Position numbers and translations under genes: made by a program. The notes beneath the pieces are model-generated. The model had not been told where the DNA came from and did not search any database. It worked only from the letters and a program-made list of their open reading frames with translations. A stretch of 64,000 nucleotides of DNA from Capnocytophaga haemolytica (GTDB taxonomy: Bacteria; Bacteroidota; Bacteroidia; Flavobacteriales; Flavobacteriaceae), in contig NZ_CP014227.1 in the NCBI RefSeq assembly GCF_001553545.1, forward strand, positions 773,501 to 837,500, in the 5' to 3' direction. How positions within the stretch are numbered: position 1 is the stretch's first letter; every line of letters begins with the position of its first letter. Below are positions 51,343-58,565 of this stretch, in pieces.

Positions 51343-52146
51343 ATGTACAATCCAGATTATTATATTAGAAGCAAGAGTGCGCGCCGCCGCAAACGCGATG
51401 CGCGTACTGACTTGGAGAAGCGGGTGCGCGCTGCCTATAAAGAGTGGCGGCACTTGCGGGAGGTAAGGCGGAATATGCCGCTGCTGCCTTTGCCTGAGCC
51501 GTATCAAAAGGGCTTTGTGCGCTACTTTGTGCTACGCGAGGACGTGGCGCGTAGCAAGCGAGCTGCCTTCTTTGAGGAGCTTTTAGAGGTCGTCAATACG
51601 TATCAGTATTCCGATAACCGTAAGTTTGAAGCTAAAAAGCGGCGTAGAGGTAAGCGGGTGTTAGTGCCGCGTAAGCAAGAATTGGAGAACTTTATCGAAT
51701 GGACGTTCTTCCACAGTAAGAGCACGCGCTATCTTACGGAGGCACAGCGTGCTTACTTTATCAAGGTAAAACGTTATATGCCTCTGCAAAAGGAGTTTAT
51801 GGATGTCTATGAGTTTGCCGACCCTTGGCGGTTTGTGCTACGTGTGCGCCCCAATATGATTACGCACTATCGCCCTGTGGATAGCGACTTAGAGCGCGAT
51901 ATCGACGCCCTCGACCGCTTTGTATACGACCGAGGTAAGCGTGAAGGTATCTTCCTCTCCTCAGTGGGAGGTAGAGGTGGTAGGGGCTGGCGCAAGGTAG
52001 AGAAGAAGCGGGGTAAGGAGAAATATCGTTTTAAACCGATGTACCAAGTACCGCTCTTTCGCAGTAAAGCCTCTGCCTTAGAAATCACTGAGGAGACTCT
52101 CAGCACTAATTATCAATTTAAAAGACAATACAAATGGGAAATTTAA
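51343..52146 (+). CDS. Very basic protein of unknown function in the rtcB-prfH operon
   Basis: 267 residues, extremely rich in Arg and Lys (RSKSARRRKRDARTDLEKR at the start, KRRRGKRVLVPRKQE, GGRGGRGWRKVEKKRGKEK), no signal peptide, with aromatic beta-like segments between (FADPWRFVLRVRPNMITHY). I recognise no family. It overlaps the rtcB start by 13 bp, so it is translationally coupled to rtcB. Composition suggests RNA or ribosome binding, which would fit an accessory factor in rRNA repair (inference only). Confidence 0.7.
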   Translation: MYNPDYYIRSKSARRRKRDARTDLEKRVRAAYKEWRHLREVRRNMPLLPLPEPYQKGFVRYFVLREDVARSKRAAFFEELLEVVNTYQYSDNRKFEAKKRRRGKRVLVPRKQELENFIEWTFFHSKSTRYLTEAQRAYFIKVKRYMPLQKEFMDVYEFADPWRFVLRVRPNMITHYRPVDSDLERDIDALDRFVYDRGKREGIFLSSVGGRGGRGWRKVEKKRGKEKYRFKPMYQVPLFRSKASALEITEETLSTNYQFKRQYKWEI

Positions 52147-53534
52147 AGTTAAAAGGAAAAGACATATTAAAGTTAGGTTATCCTAACAATCAGAGTATTA
52201 ATGTGGCGTTAGAGGTGATGAAACGCCACGCAGCGGGGAAGAATATCCAATACGTGAAGTCGGTATTGAAGGCGATACTCGCTCACCCTCAGGATTATGT
52301 GGGGGATTTGGCCTTTGGGCAGATTGCTGAGGCTCTCCTGTGTAGCACCAAGACCGAGAAGCGTGAGCTTAGTGCGCAACGAGCTCCGTTCCAGATCTTT
52401 GGCACGGCTATTGCTGAGGAGACTAAAACGCAGCTCTACACTGCGCTGAAGTTGCCTGTATCGGTAGCGGGGGCGTTGATGCCCGATGCACACAGCGGTT
52501 ATGGGCTGCCGATTGGGGGGGTGCTGGCTACCGAAAATGCTGTTATCCCTTATGGGGTGGGGCTGGACATTGGGTGCCGTATGTGTTTGAGTATCTTGGA
52601 TATACCGATCTCTTACCTCGCAGGGGCAAAGGATAAATTGGAGAAAGCCCTCGGGGAGCATACCAAGTTTGGGATGTATGAGACGCATAAGTCGCACGTG
52701 GATCACGAGATATTTGAGCGCGATACGTTCGACCTCATTCCGCTGCTCAAGCGATTGAAACCTAAGGCTATTAAGCAGATGGGTACCTCGGGTGGTGGCA
52801 ATCACTTTGTGGAAATCGGGGAGGTAACGCTCTCTGACGCCTCGTTGGGGTTGCCCGCGGGCACTTACCTCGGTATCCTCTCGCATAGTGGTTCGCGGGG
52901 CTTTGGGGCTGAGATAGCACAGTATTACGTGCGCAAAGCCGTCGAACAGTGTCCTCTACCGAGAGAGGCGCAGCACTTTGCTTGGCTTGACCTGAGCACG
53001 CATCTCGGCTTGGAGTATTGGATGGCGATGAACCTCGCTGGCGACTATGCTTCTGCTTGCCACGAGGATATTCACCGCCGTTTGATACGTGCCATTGGGG
53101 GTCGCTTGCGTTTGCGCATTGAGAACCACCACAACTTTGCGTGGAAGGAAGTGCACGAGGGCAGGGAGCTCATTGTCCATCGCAAGGGAGCTACTCCTGC
53201 TGGTGAGGGTGTGTTGGGTATTATCCCTGCCTCGATGAGTGAGAAGGGCTACATTGTGCGGGGGCGTGGCAACAGTGAGAGCTTGTGCTCTGCTTCGCAC
53301 GGCGCGGGACGTGCTTTCTCTCGTGCTGATGCGCGCAATCGCTTTACGCAGAGTGAGATTAAAAAGCTGCTCAAACAGAAGGGGGTTACCCTCATCGGGG
53401 GTACTACTGAAGAAGCCCCAATGGCGTATAAGGACATCGGCGAGGTAATGAACGCCCAAAGCGAGTTGGTGGATATATTAGGAACGTTTCAACCGAGAAT
53501 AGTTAGGATGGAAGGTCTGAGGTCTGGGGTATGA
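52134..53534 (+). CDS. rtcB: RNA-splicing ligase RtcB
   Basis: 466 residues. GTP- and Mn-dependent ligase joining 2',3'-cyclic phosphate (or 3'-phosphate) to 5'-OH ends. Metal and GMP-site motifs are all present: GLDIGCRMCLS (Asp and Cys ligands), GGGNHFVEIG, SHSGSRG, ATPAGEGVLGIIPASM, and the guanylated-His motif SHGAGRA. It is coupled upstream to the basic protein and followed 96 bp later by prfH. The RtcB/PrfH pairing is known to repair and rescue ribosomes with cleaved 16S decoding centres. The C-terminal MEGLRSGV is encoded by word-repeat DNA and looks acquired. Confidence 0.95.
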   Translation: MGNLKLKGKDILKLGYPNNQSINVALEVMKRHAAGKNIQYVKSVLKAILAHPQDYVGDLAFGQIAEALLCSTKTEKRELSAQRAPFQIFGTAIAEETKTQLYTALKLPVSVAGALMPDAHSGYGLPIGGVLATENAVIPYGVGLDIGCRMCLSILDIPISYLAGAKDKLEKALGEHTKFGMYETHKSHVDHEIFERDTFDLIPLLKRLKPKAIKQMGTSGGGNHFVEIGEVTLSDASLGLPAGTYLGILSHSGSRGFGAEIAQYYVRKAVEQCPLPREAQHFAWLDLSTHLGLEYWMAMNLAGDYASACHEDIHRRLIRAIGGRLRLRIENHHNFAWKEVHEGRELIVHRKGATPAGEGVLGIIPASMSEKGYIVRGRGNSESLCSASHGAGRAFSRADARNRFTQSEIKKLLKQKGVTLIGGTTEEAPMAYKDIGEVMNAQSELVDILGTFQPRIVRMEGLRSGV

Positions 53535-53630
53535 GGTATGAAGTCAGGGGTTAGTGATTAGATTATGAGTAATCGCTGTTTGATTACTGATCACTGACTA
53601 CTGACCACTAATTACTAAACACTAAAATCA

Positions 53631-54350
53631 ATGGAAAAAATCATACAAATAAGTGCAGGGTTAGCACCGTTGGAGTGCCAATGGGTAGTGGCAAAGGTGC
53701 TGAAGATATTCTTGCAAGAGGCTAAAGAGGCGGGGATTGGTACGGAGCTGATCGCTCGCGAGGAAGGTGATGCGAACCTCACTGTGAAGTCGGCTACCTT
53801 ACGGCTGCGGGGAAAAGACCTCAGCGGATTCTTGCAGTCGTGGCTGGGGGATAAAACTGCTGCTACGGTGTGCTGGGTTGGTAAGAGCACTTTTCGCAAG
53901 TTGCACCCGCGCAGCAATTGGTATATCGGTATCTTTGTGCTCGAGGATGTGGAGCCTATCGCCTTTAACGAGCGCGATGTGCAGTACCAAGCGGTGCGTG
54001 CACAAGGGGCGGGCGGACAGAATGTAAACAAGGTAAGCAGTGCGGTACGGGCTACGCATACCCCTACGGGTATTGCTGTCTTTGCGCAGGACTCGCGTTC
54101 GCAGCTTGAGAACAAGAAGCTCGCCACCCAGCGACTCAAAGAGCGTGTGGCACAGGTGGAGACTGAGCGTATTGCTGCGCTATCGCAACGCTTGTGGGGT
54201 AACCACACTGAGGTGGAGCGCGGCAATCCTATCCGTACCTTTACGGGCACGGACTTTAAACCTTCTTACAAGGATAAGAGTTTTAAGAAGGAGAGAAGAC
54301 GGGGGAAGCAGGAGCTTCGAGCTTTGAGGTCGTATGACGACAGCGAATGA
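53631..54350 (+). CDS. prfH: Peptide chain release factor homolog PrfH
   Basis: 239 residues. The GGQ motif is in RAQGAGGQNVNKVSSAVRAT; the N-terminal domain of RF1/RF2 is absent and the codon-recognition domain is divergent, as in PrfH. PrfH specifically releases peptides from ribosomes with damaged 16S decoding centres so that RtcB can seal the break. Full length here, in contrast with truncated versions in some enterobacteria. It ends at a strong terminator. Confidence 0.93.
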   Translation: MEKIIQISAGLAPLECQWVVAKVLKIFLQEAKEAGIGTELIAREEGDANLTVKSATLRLRGKDLSGFLQSWLGDKTAATVCWVGKSTFRKLHPRSNWYIGIFVLEDVEPIAFNERDVQYQAVRAQGAGGQNVNKVSSAVRATHTPTGIAVFAQDSRSQLENKKLATQRLKERVAQVETERIAALSQRLWGNHTEVERGNPIRTFTGTDFKPSYKDKSFKKERRRGKQELRALRSYDDSE

Positions 54351-54376
54351 TATTTAGAGTAGTTGGTATAAGAGGG

Positions 54377-54416
54377 CAAGCCCCGAAAGTTATAATGCTT
54401 TCGGGGCTTGTTTTTT
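54377..54416 (+). terminator. Intrinsic terminator of the rtcB-prfH operon
   Basis: Perfect 13-bp GC-rich stem (54377-54389 with 54398-54410), loop ttataatg, six T. Its core matches the terminator at 6536-6579. Confidence 0.95.
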
Positions 54417-54636
54417 GGCTTTAATAGTGGGGGTCTTTGTTTATTACTGTAATTGCAGTGAGTCGTCATAATGAGGATCCTTCTCTTATTCTCAGAAGTT
54501 TTGCGAGTGAATAGTTATTTTCTTTTATTTTAATGTTTATCAGTATTTATTTCTGTACCTTTATCTTAGTAATATGGTGCGAAAAAGTACCTATTAAGGA
54601 TGTGAAAAGCTCCTGAGAAGATAGGTTCTTCTTCCA

Positions 54637-54713
54637 GTGAGTGTTCGAGATTTGTTCGGGGTGTGTTCGGAGTTGCTCTTACGTTCCTCTTACCTTGCTC
54701 TTAGGTTGTTCTT
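54637..54713 (+). repeat. 11-bp period array (7 units)
   Basis: Seven consecutive 11-bp units. Three end in gttcg (ending at 54647, 54658, 54669) and four end in ctctt or ttctt (54680, 54691, 54702, 54713). Within the 54417-55047 gap, which otherwise holds AT-rich DNA, word repeats (gtagttagtggttag), an orphan minus-strand promoter (54797-54826) and the aldo/keto reductase promoter. Confidence 0.75.
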
Positions 54714-54796
54714 ACGGAGAGAGGTTAGGGATTCGTAGTTAGTGGTTAGAATATTGAGGGATTGTGTTGTGTTGTGGTATTGCTAAAAAGATGCTG

Positions 54797-54826
54797 CAAA
54801 GGTAAGAAATAATTTACAATGCACAA
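54797..54826 (-). promoter_or_regulatory. Orphan promoter on the minus strand
   Basis: TACCTTTG (54797-54804) with TTG 19 bp upstream (54824-54826), firing leftwards into a gene-free stretch. No ORF of size follows. It could drive a small RNA or be a chance match in AT-rich DNA. Confidence 0.35.
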
Positions 54827-55014
54827 TGGATGGTTAATAAAATTTTCTGCGTTAGGTATTTTTAGAAAGGGGCTCTTGGTTAGAAATATCTCTGTTGATA
54901 GGGTGTTGTATATTAACATCTGATTTTGTGATACATACCCATTAGCACACTTCTTAGATTTGTTATAATTGTGTTAAAATCACTAAAATGCTTGTATCGT
55001 ATGTTTCTATTGCT

Positions 55015-55022
55015 TACCTTTG
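55015..55022 (+). promoter_or_regulatory. -7 box of the aldo/keto reductase gene
   Basis: TACCTTTG with TTG at 54992-54994 (20-bp spacing). It lies within the upstream frame extension and fixes the start at 55048. Confidence 0.65.
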
Positions 55023-55047
55023 TAGCCTCATTAAAAAAGCAAGTATT

Positions 55048-55896
55048 ATGCAAACAGCAATATTGAATAATGGGGTGAAAATCCCTGTGGTGGGCTTTGG
55101 TGTGTTTCAAATTCCAGCCCCCGAGACTGCCGCTGCCGTGGCAAACGCTATTGAGGCGGGCTATCGCCATATTGACACTGCTCAAGCCTATATCAATGAA
55201 ACTGAGGTAGGTGAGGGGATTAAGCAGTCGGGTGTGGCTCGTAAGGATCTCTTTGTGACGACTAAGGTGTGGGTCGAGAATATGGGCTACGAGAAGGCTA
55301 AGGCTTCTATTGAGCGTTCGCTCAGTCGTTTAGGGCTTGATTATATTGATATGCTGCTCATCCATCAGCCTTATGGGGATACGTATGGGGCGTGGCGCGC
55401 TATGGAAGAGGCTTATAAGGCTGGCGTGCTAAAGGCTATTGGGGTAAGCAATTTTGCCACTGACCGATTGGTGGATTTAGGGACTTTCAACAGTGTGATG
55501 CCGATGGTTAATCAGATAGAGATCAATCCTTTTCATCAGCGGAAGGCTCAGGTGGATTTGCTTAAAGCTGAGGGGATTGTGCCTGAGGCTTGGGCGCCTT
55601 TTGCCGAGGGGAAGAACAATATTTTCAATAATCAGACCTTGGTGAGCGTTGCCCACAAGCACCATAAGAGCGTTGCTCAGGTGATTATTCGCTACTTTAT
55701 TGAGCAGGGCATTGTGGTGCTTTCTAAGAGTGTGAAGCCTGAGCGTATGAGGGAGAACCTCAATGTTTTTGATTTTCATCTCAGTGCTGACGACCATAAG
55801 GCTATCGCTAAGCTGGATGCTGGTAAGAGTCAGTTTATCAATCACTTCACTCCCGACACGGTTCGTTGGATGAAGACGCGTATCTTCAACGTTTAA
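55048..55896 (+). CDS. Aldo/keto reductase
   Basis: 282 residues from MQTAILNNGVKIPVVGFGVF. An earlier ATG at 54988 is upstream of the -7 box and is not used. Catalytic tetrad context visible: AGYRHIDTAQAYINE (Asp, Tyr), DLFVTTKVWVEN (Lys), MLLIHQP (His). NADPH-dependent reduction of aldehydes or ketones, 2,5-diketogluconate-reductase-like. 12 bp upstream of yaaA. Confidence 0.94.
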   Translation: MQTAILNNGVKIPVVGFGVFQIPAPETAAAVANAIEAGYRHIDTAQAYINETEVGEGIKQSGVARKDLFVTTKVWVENMGYEKAKASIERSLSRLGLDYIDMLLIHQPYGDTYGAWRAMEEAYKAGVLKAIGVSNFATDRLVDLGTFNSVMPMVNQIEINPFHQRKAQVDLLKAEGIVPEAWAPFAEGKNNIFNNQTLVSVAHKHHKSVAQVIIRYFIEQGIVVLSKSVKPERMRENLNVFDFHLSADDHKAIAKLDAGKSQFINHFTPDTVRWMKTRIFNV

Positions 55897-55908
55897 TATT
55901 TAAGGATT

Positions 55909-56670
55909 ATGAAGATTGTCATTTCGCCAGCCAAGTTGCTTACTTACACTAAGGAGCGTCCGTATGAGGATTTCTCACAGCCTGCATTTCCTATGGAGGC
56001 GGCTGAGATTAATGGGGTGTTAAAGGGGCTTTCTCCTGATCAATTAATGCGTTTGATGGGCATTTCGCGCCAGTTGGCTGACGTGAATTGGGAGCGCAAC
56101 CAAGTATTTGAGTTGCCTTTTACGATGCTCAATGCGCGCCAGGCTATTTACACTTTTAATGGTGAGGTGTATGAGGGCTTAGATGCTTATAGCCTTACTA
56201 AAGAGGAGATGACTAACCTGCAAAAACATTTGCGTATTCTCTCAGGGCAGTATGGACTGCTTCGCCCGTTGGACTTGATGCAAGCCTATCGTTTGGAGAT
56301 GGGTTCGGAGCTTTCTGTGGGGAGTGCTAAAAATCTGTATGATTTCTGGACGGATAAGATTACCAATGCCTTAGCTTCGGAGCTTGCTCCTGATGAGCCT
56401 CTTGTGAATTTGGCGAGCAATGAGTATTTTAAGGTGATTAATACTAAGAAGCTCGGCAGGCGGGTGGTTACTCCTATATTTAAGGATTGGAAGGGGAATA
56501 CTCTTAAGACGATTGTTTTTTATACCAAACAGGCGCGAGGGCAGATGGTGCGTTATATCATTCAGAACGATATCCAATCGGTTGATGATTTGAAGGGCTT
56601 TAATGAAGGGGGTTACACTTTTAGCAAGGAACATTCGGTGAAGGCAAATGAGATTGTTTTCGTGCGTTGA
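55909..56670 (+). CDS. yaaA: Peroxide stress protein YaaA
   Basis: 253 residues matching YaaA/DUF328: MKIVISPAKLL at the start, TFNGEVYEGLDA, LSGQYGLLRPLDLMQAYRLEMG, and LVNLASNEYFK. In E. coli YaaA limits intracellular iron and DNA damage during peroxide stress and binds DNA. 12 bp after the aldo/keto reductase gene. Confidence 0.95.
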   Translation: MKIVISPAKLLTYTKERPYEDFSQPAFPMEAAEINGVLKGLSPDQLMRLMGISRQLADVNWERNQVFELPFTMLNARQAIYTFNGEVYEGLDAYSLTKEEMTNLQKHLRILSGQYGLLRPLDLMQAYRLEMGSELSVGSAKNLYDFWTDKITNALASELAPDEPLVNLASNEYFKVINTKKLGRRVVTPIFKDWKGNTLKTIVFYTKQARGQMVRYIIQNDIQSVDDLKGFNEGGYTFSKEHSVKANEIVFVR

Positions 56671-56769
56671 TTGTAAAAATCTTTACTGTAGAGGGCTATT
56701 TTTTACTATTGATAATGAAGTTGTTATACAAAAGGTGCGTTTTTTTTTAGAAAAAAGTTGGGAAAATAA

Positions 56770-56799
56770 TTGCAGGAATTAAAAATAGTCGTACCTTTG
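56770..56799 (+). promoter_or_regulatory. Promoter of the tRNA-Glu pair
   Basis: TTG (56770-56772), 19-bp spacer, TACCTTTG (56792-56799). Shares the TTGCAGG...TACCTTTGCA layout with 26762-26792. Confidence 0.85.
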
Positions 56800-56840
56800 C
56801 AACCGCAATAACAAAAACGTGTTGTTGTGAAGTAAAAAAT

Positions 56841-56912
56841 GGTCCGTTCGTCTAGGGGTTAGGACGCAAGGTTTTCATCCTTGTAACAGGGGTTCGATTC
56901 CCCTACGGACTA
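56841..56912 (+). tRNA. tRNA-Glu (TTC), copy 1
   Basis: 72-nt cloverleaf: acceptor GGTCCGT/ACGGACT with a first G.U pair, anticodon ttTTCat, T-arm aggggttcgattcccct, discriminator A. Confidence 0.95.
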
Positions 56913-56937
56913 CTTCATAATGAAAAATGTTTAAAGG

Positions 56938-57009
56938 GGTCCGTTCGTCTAGGGGTTAGGACGCAAGGTTTTCATCCTTGTAACAGGGGTTCGATTCCCC
57001 TACGGACTA
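56938..57009 (+). tRNA. tRNA-Glu (TTC), copy 2
   Basis: Identical over its full 72 nt to the copy 25 nt upstream; a tandem gene duplication sharing one promoter. It precedes rpsT, which may read through from it. Confidence 0.95.
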
Positions 57010-57077
57010 CTAAGAAAGTAAAGAGTAGAAAAGAGTGCCTGAGAAGGCATTGGTATCAAACTAAATGTTAAAGTAAA

Positions 57078-57335
57078 ATGGCAAACCATAAGTCGGCATT
57101 AAAGAGAATTAGAAGAAACGAAGCAGCTCGTTTACGCAATCGTTATCAACACAAGACAGCTCGTAACGCTATGAGAAAGCTACGTGCTATGGAGAACGCA
57201 GAGGAGGCTAAGGCGCTTTTCCCTAAGGTGGTATCGATGTTGGATAAGTTAGCTAAGAAAAATATTATTCACGCTAATAAGGCGGCGAATTTAAAGAGCA
57301 GTTTAGCAAAGCATTTGAATAAGTTAGCTAAATAG
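57078..57335 (+). CDS. rpsT: 30S ribosomal protein S20
   Basis: 85 residues. [22 protein letters not shown] and the C-terminal [17 protein letters not shown] are diagnostic; Lys/Arg-rich three-helix bundle binding 16S rRNA. Confidence 0.98.
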   Translation: MANHKSALKRIRRNEAARLRNRYQHKTARNAMRKLRAMENAEEAKALFPKVVSMLDKLAKKNIIHANKAANLKSSLAKHLNKLAK

Positions 57336-57363
57336 TCATTTAGGTTTTAGATTTATCACTAAC

Positions 57364-57391
57364 AGCCAGATTTATGTATATAAGTCTGGCT
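57364..57391 (+). terminator. Intrinsic terminator of rpsT
   Basis: AGCCAGA (57364-57370) with TCTGGCT (57385-57391), with extra inner pairing, followed by ttggtgtttt; the T-run is imperfect. Confidence 0.65.
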
Positions 57392-57416
57392 TTGGTGTTT
57401 TAAAAGTACGAAAAGG

Positions 57417-58544
57417 ATGAAGCATACATTTATAAAGTTTTACAGTGGAGTTTTGTTGCTCTTATTGGTGTTGGTAATGGCTTGCCGCAATGGCAATGGT
57501 GACGACCAAGAGAAGATACATAAGACCAAGTCGATTGACTTTGCTGAGTTTCACATCAATGATATTACGCCTGCGGCTCAGGAGGACTTGAGGCGATGGA
57601 AGGATTTCCAAGTGCTGATGCAGGTGGTAACCTCAATGGCACCTACGAAGATCAAGCAGCCTGCTCCGATGGTAGCTACCAATCCTGATAGCCTTGTGGT
57701 GTGTAATAGGCTCTATCCGATGAATTCAAAGACGGTGAAGGAGGCGGCTAAGGTGGATATTGAATATCGCACGGTGGAGGGGGTGAAGGATACTATCTTC
57801 CGCTTTGAGAAGGAAAGGGATAGTAAGTTTTGCTTTTTGCAATGGGATACTTTTTTGGTGGCTCAGATACCTTATACATTTTCGGTGGTGATGAAAAAGA
57901 ATAGCTATCCGAAGGTGAATCTTGAGTTTTTGCAGGGTGACACTCCTGTGACTACGGCGGTATTGGCGCTGGATACACTTACAACTTCAAGTGCTAATGT
58001 AAAGAGGACGGCACTAACTGATGACTGGTTCGGCTATGAGGTGACTTTCAGCCCGAAGAAGTCGGAGGCGTATAGTATTCGACTGTCGTTCGATCCTGAG
58101 GTAAAGATGAATGATAATGTTATTTTCTACCGCTCGGTGTTGAAAATACCTGCAAGGGATTTCTCTAAGTTGGGGGCGTATTCGGATAAGATTGTGGCGC
58201 AACACACGGATGTGGAGAGCTCGTATTACTCGGTGTTTTTCTGGCTTCGTCAGATAGAAGATGCACTACACCAGTTGCTTTTGGAGGATGCTTTTCCTGA
58301 GCGGATGAATGTGCCTGCGGTTAGGTCGCGTTTTAGGCTGCTTGATACGCAGATCAAAGCGCTGGCGGATAATGTGCGCAATAATCCCGACTTTAAAGAG
58401 GAGGAGCTAAAGCGTGATATCAGGATACTTGAGGGCACCTTTAATAGTATTATCTCTCGGATTAATAATATCTACAATAGTGACTTGGATGACCGTATGC
58501 GATTCCTTGGAACGCAGAACATAGATTCCCTTATTGTTCCATAG
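57417..58544 (+). CDS. Lipoprotein of unknown function
   Basis: 375 residues. Signal peptide with a lipobox-like end (LLLLLVLVMAC, Cys at about 22). The mature part has beta-rich segments (YTFSVVMKKNSYPKVNLEFL, WFGYEVTFSPKKSEAYSIRL) and a helical C-terminal domain (250-370). No family recognised. Convergent with the hybrid kinase gene. Confidence 0.65.
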   Translation: MKHTFIKFYSGVLLLLLVLVMACRNGNGDDQEKIHKTKSIDFAEFHINDITPAAQEDLRRWKDFQVLMQVVTSMAPTKIKQPAPMVATNPDSLVVCNRLYPMNSKTVKEAAKVDIEYRTVEGVKDTIFRFEKERDSKFCFLQWDTFLVAQIPYTFSVVMKKNSYPKVNLEFLQGDTPVTTAVLALDTLTTSSANVKRTALTDDWFGYEVTFSPKKSEAYSIRLSFDPEVKMNDNVIFYRSVLKIPARDFSKLGAYSDKIVAQHTDVESSYYSVFFWLRQIEDALHQLLLEDAFPERMNVPAVRSRFRLLDTQIKALADNVRNNPDFKEEELKRDIRILEGTFNSIISRINNIYNSDLDDRMRFLGTQNIDSLIVP

Positions 58545-58565
58545 GCAATAAGGGGAATTTTTGCG

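Noticed and set aside
56841..57009. Direct repeats as phage attachment sites
   Set aside because: The 72-bp identity is two complete tRNA-Glu genes; no integrase or phage gene is nearby.
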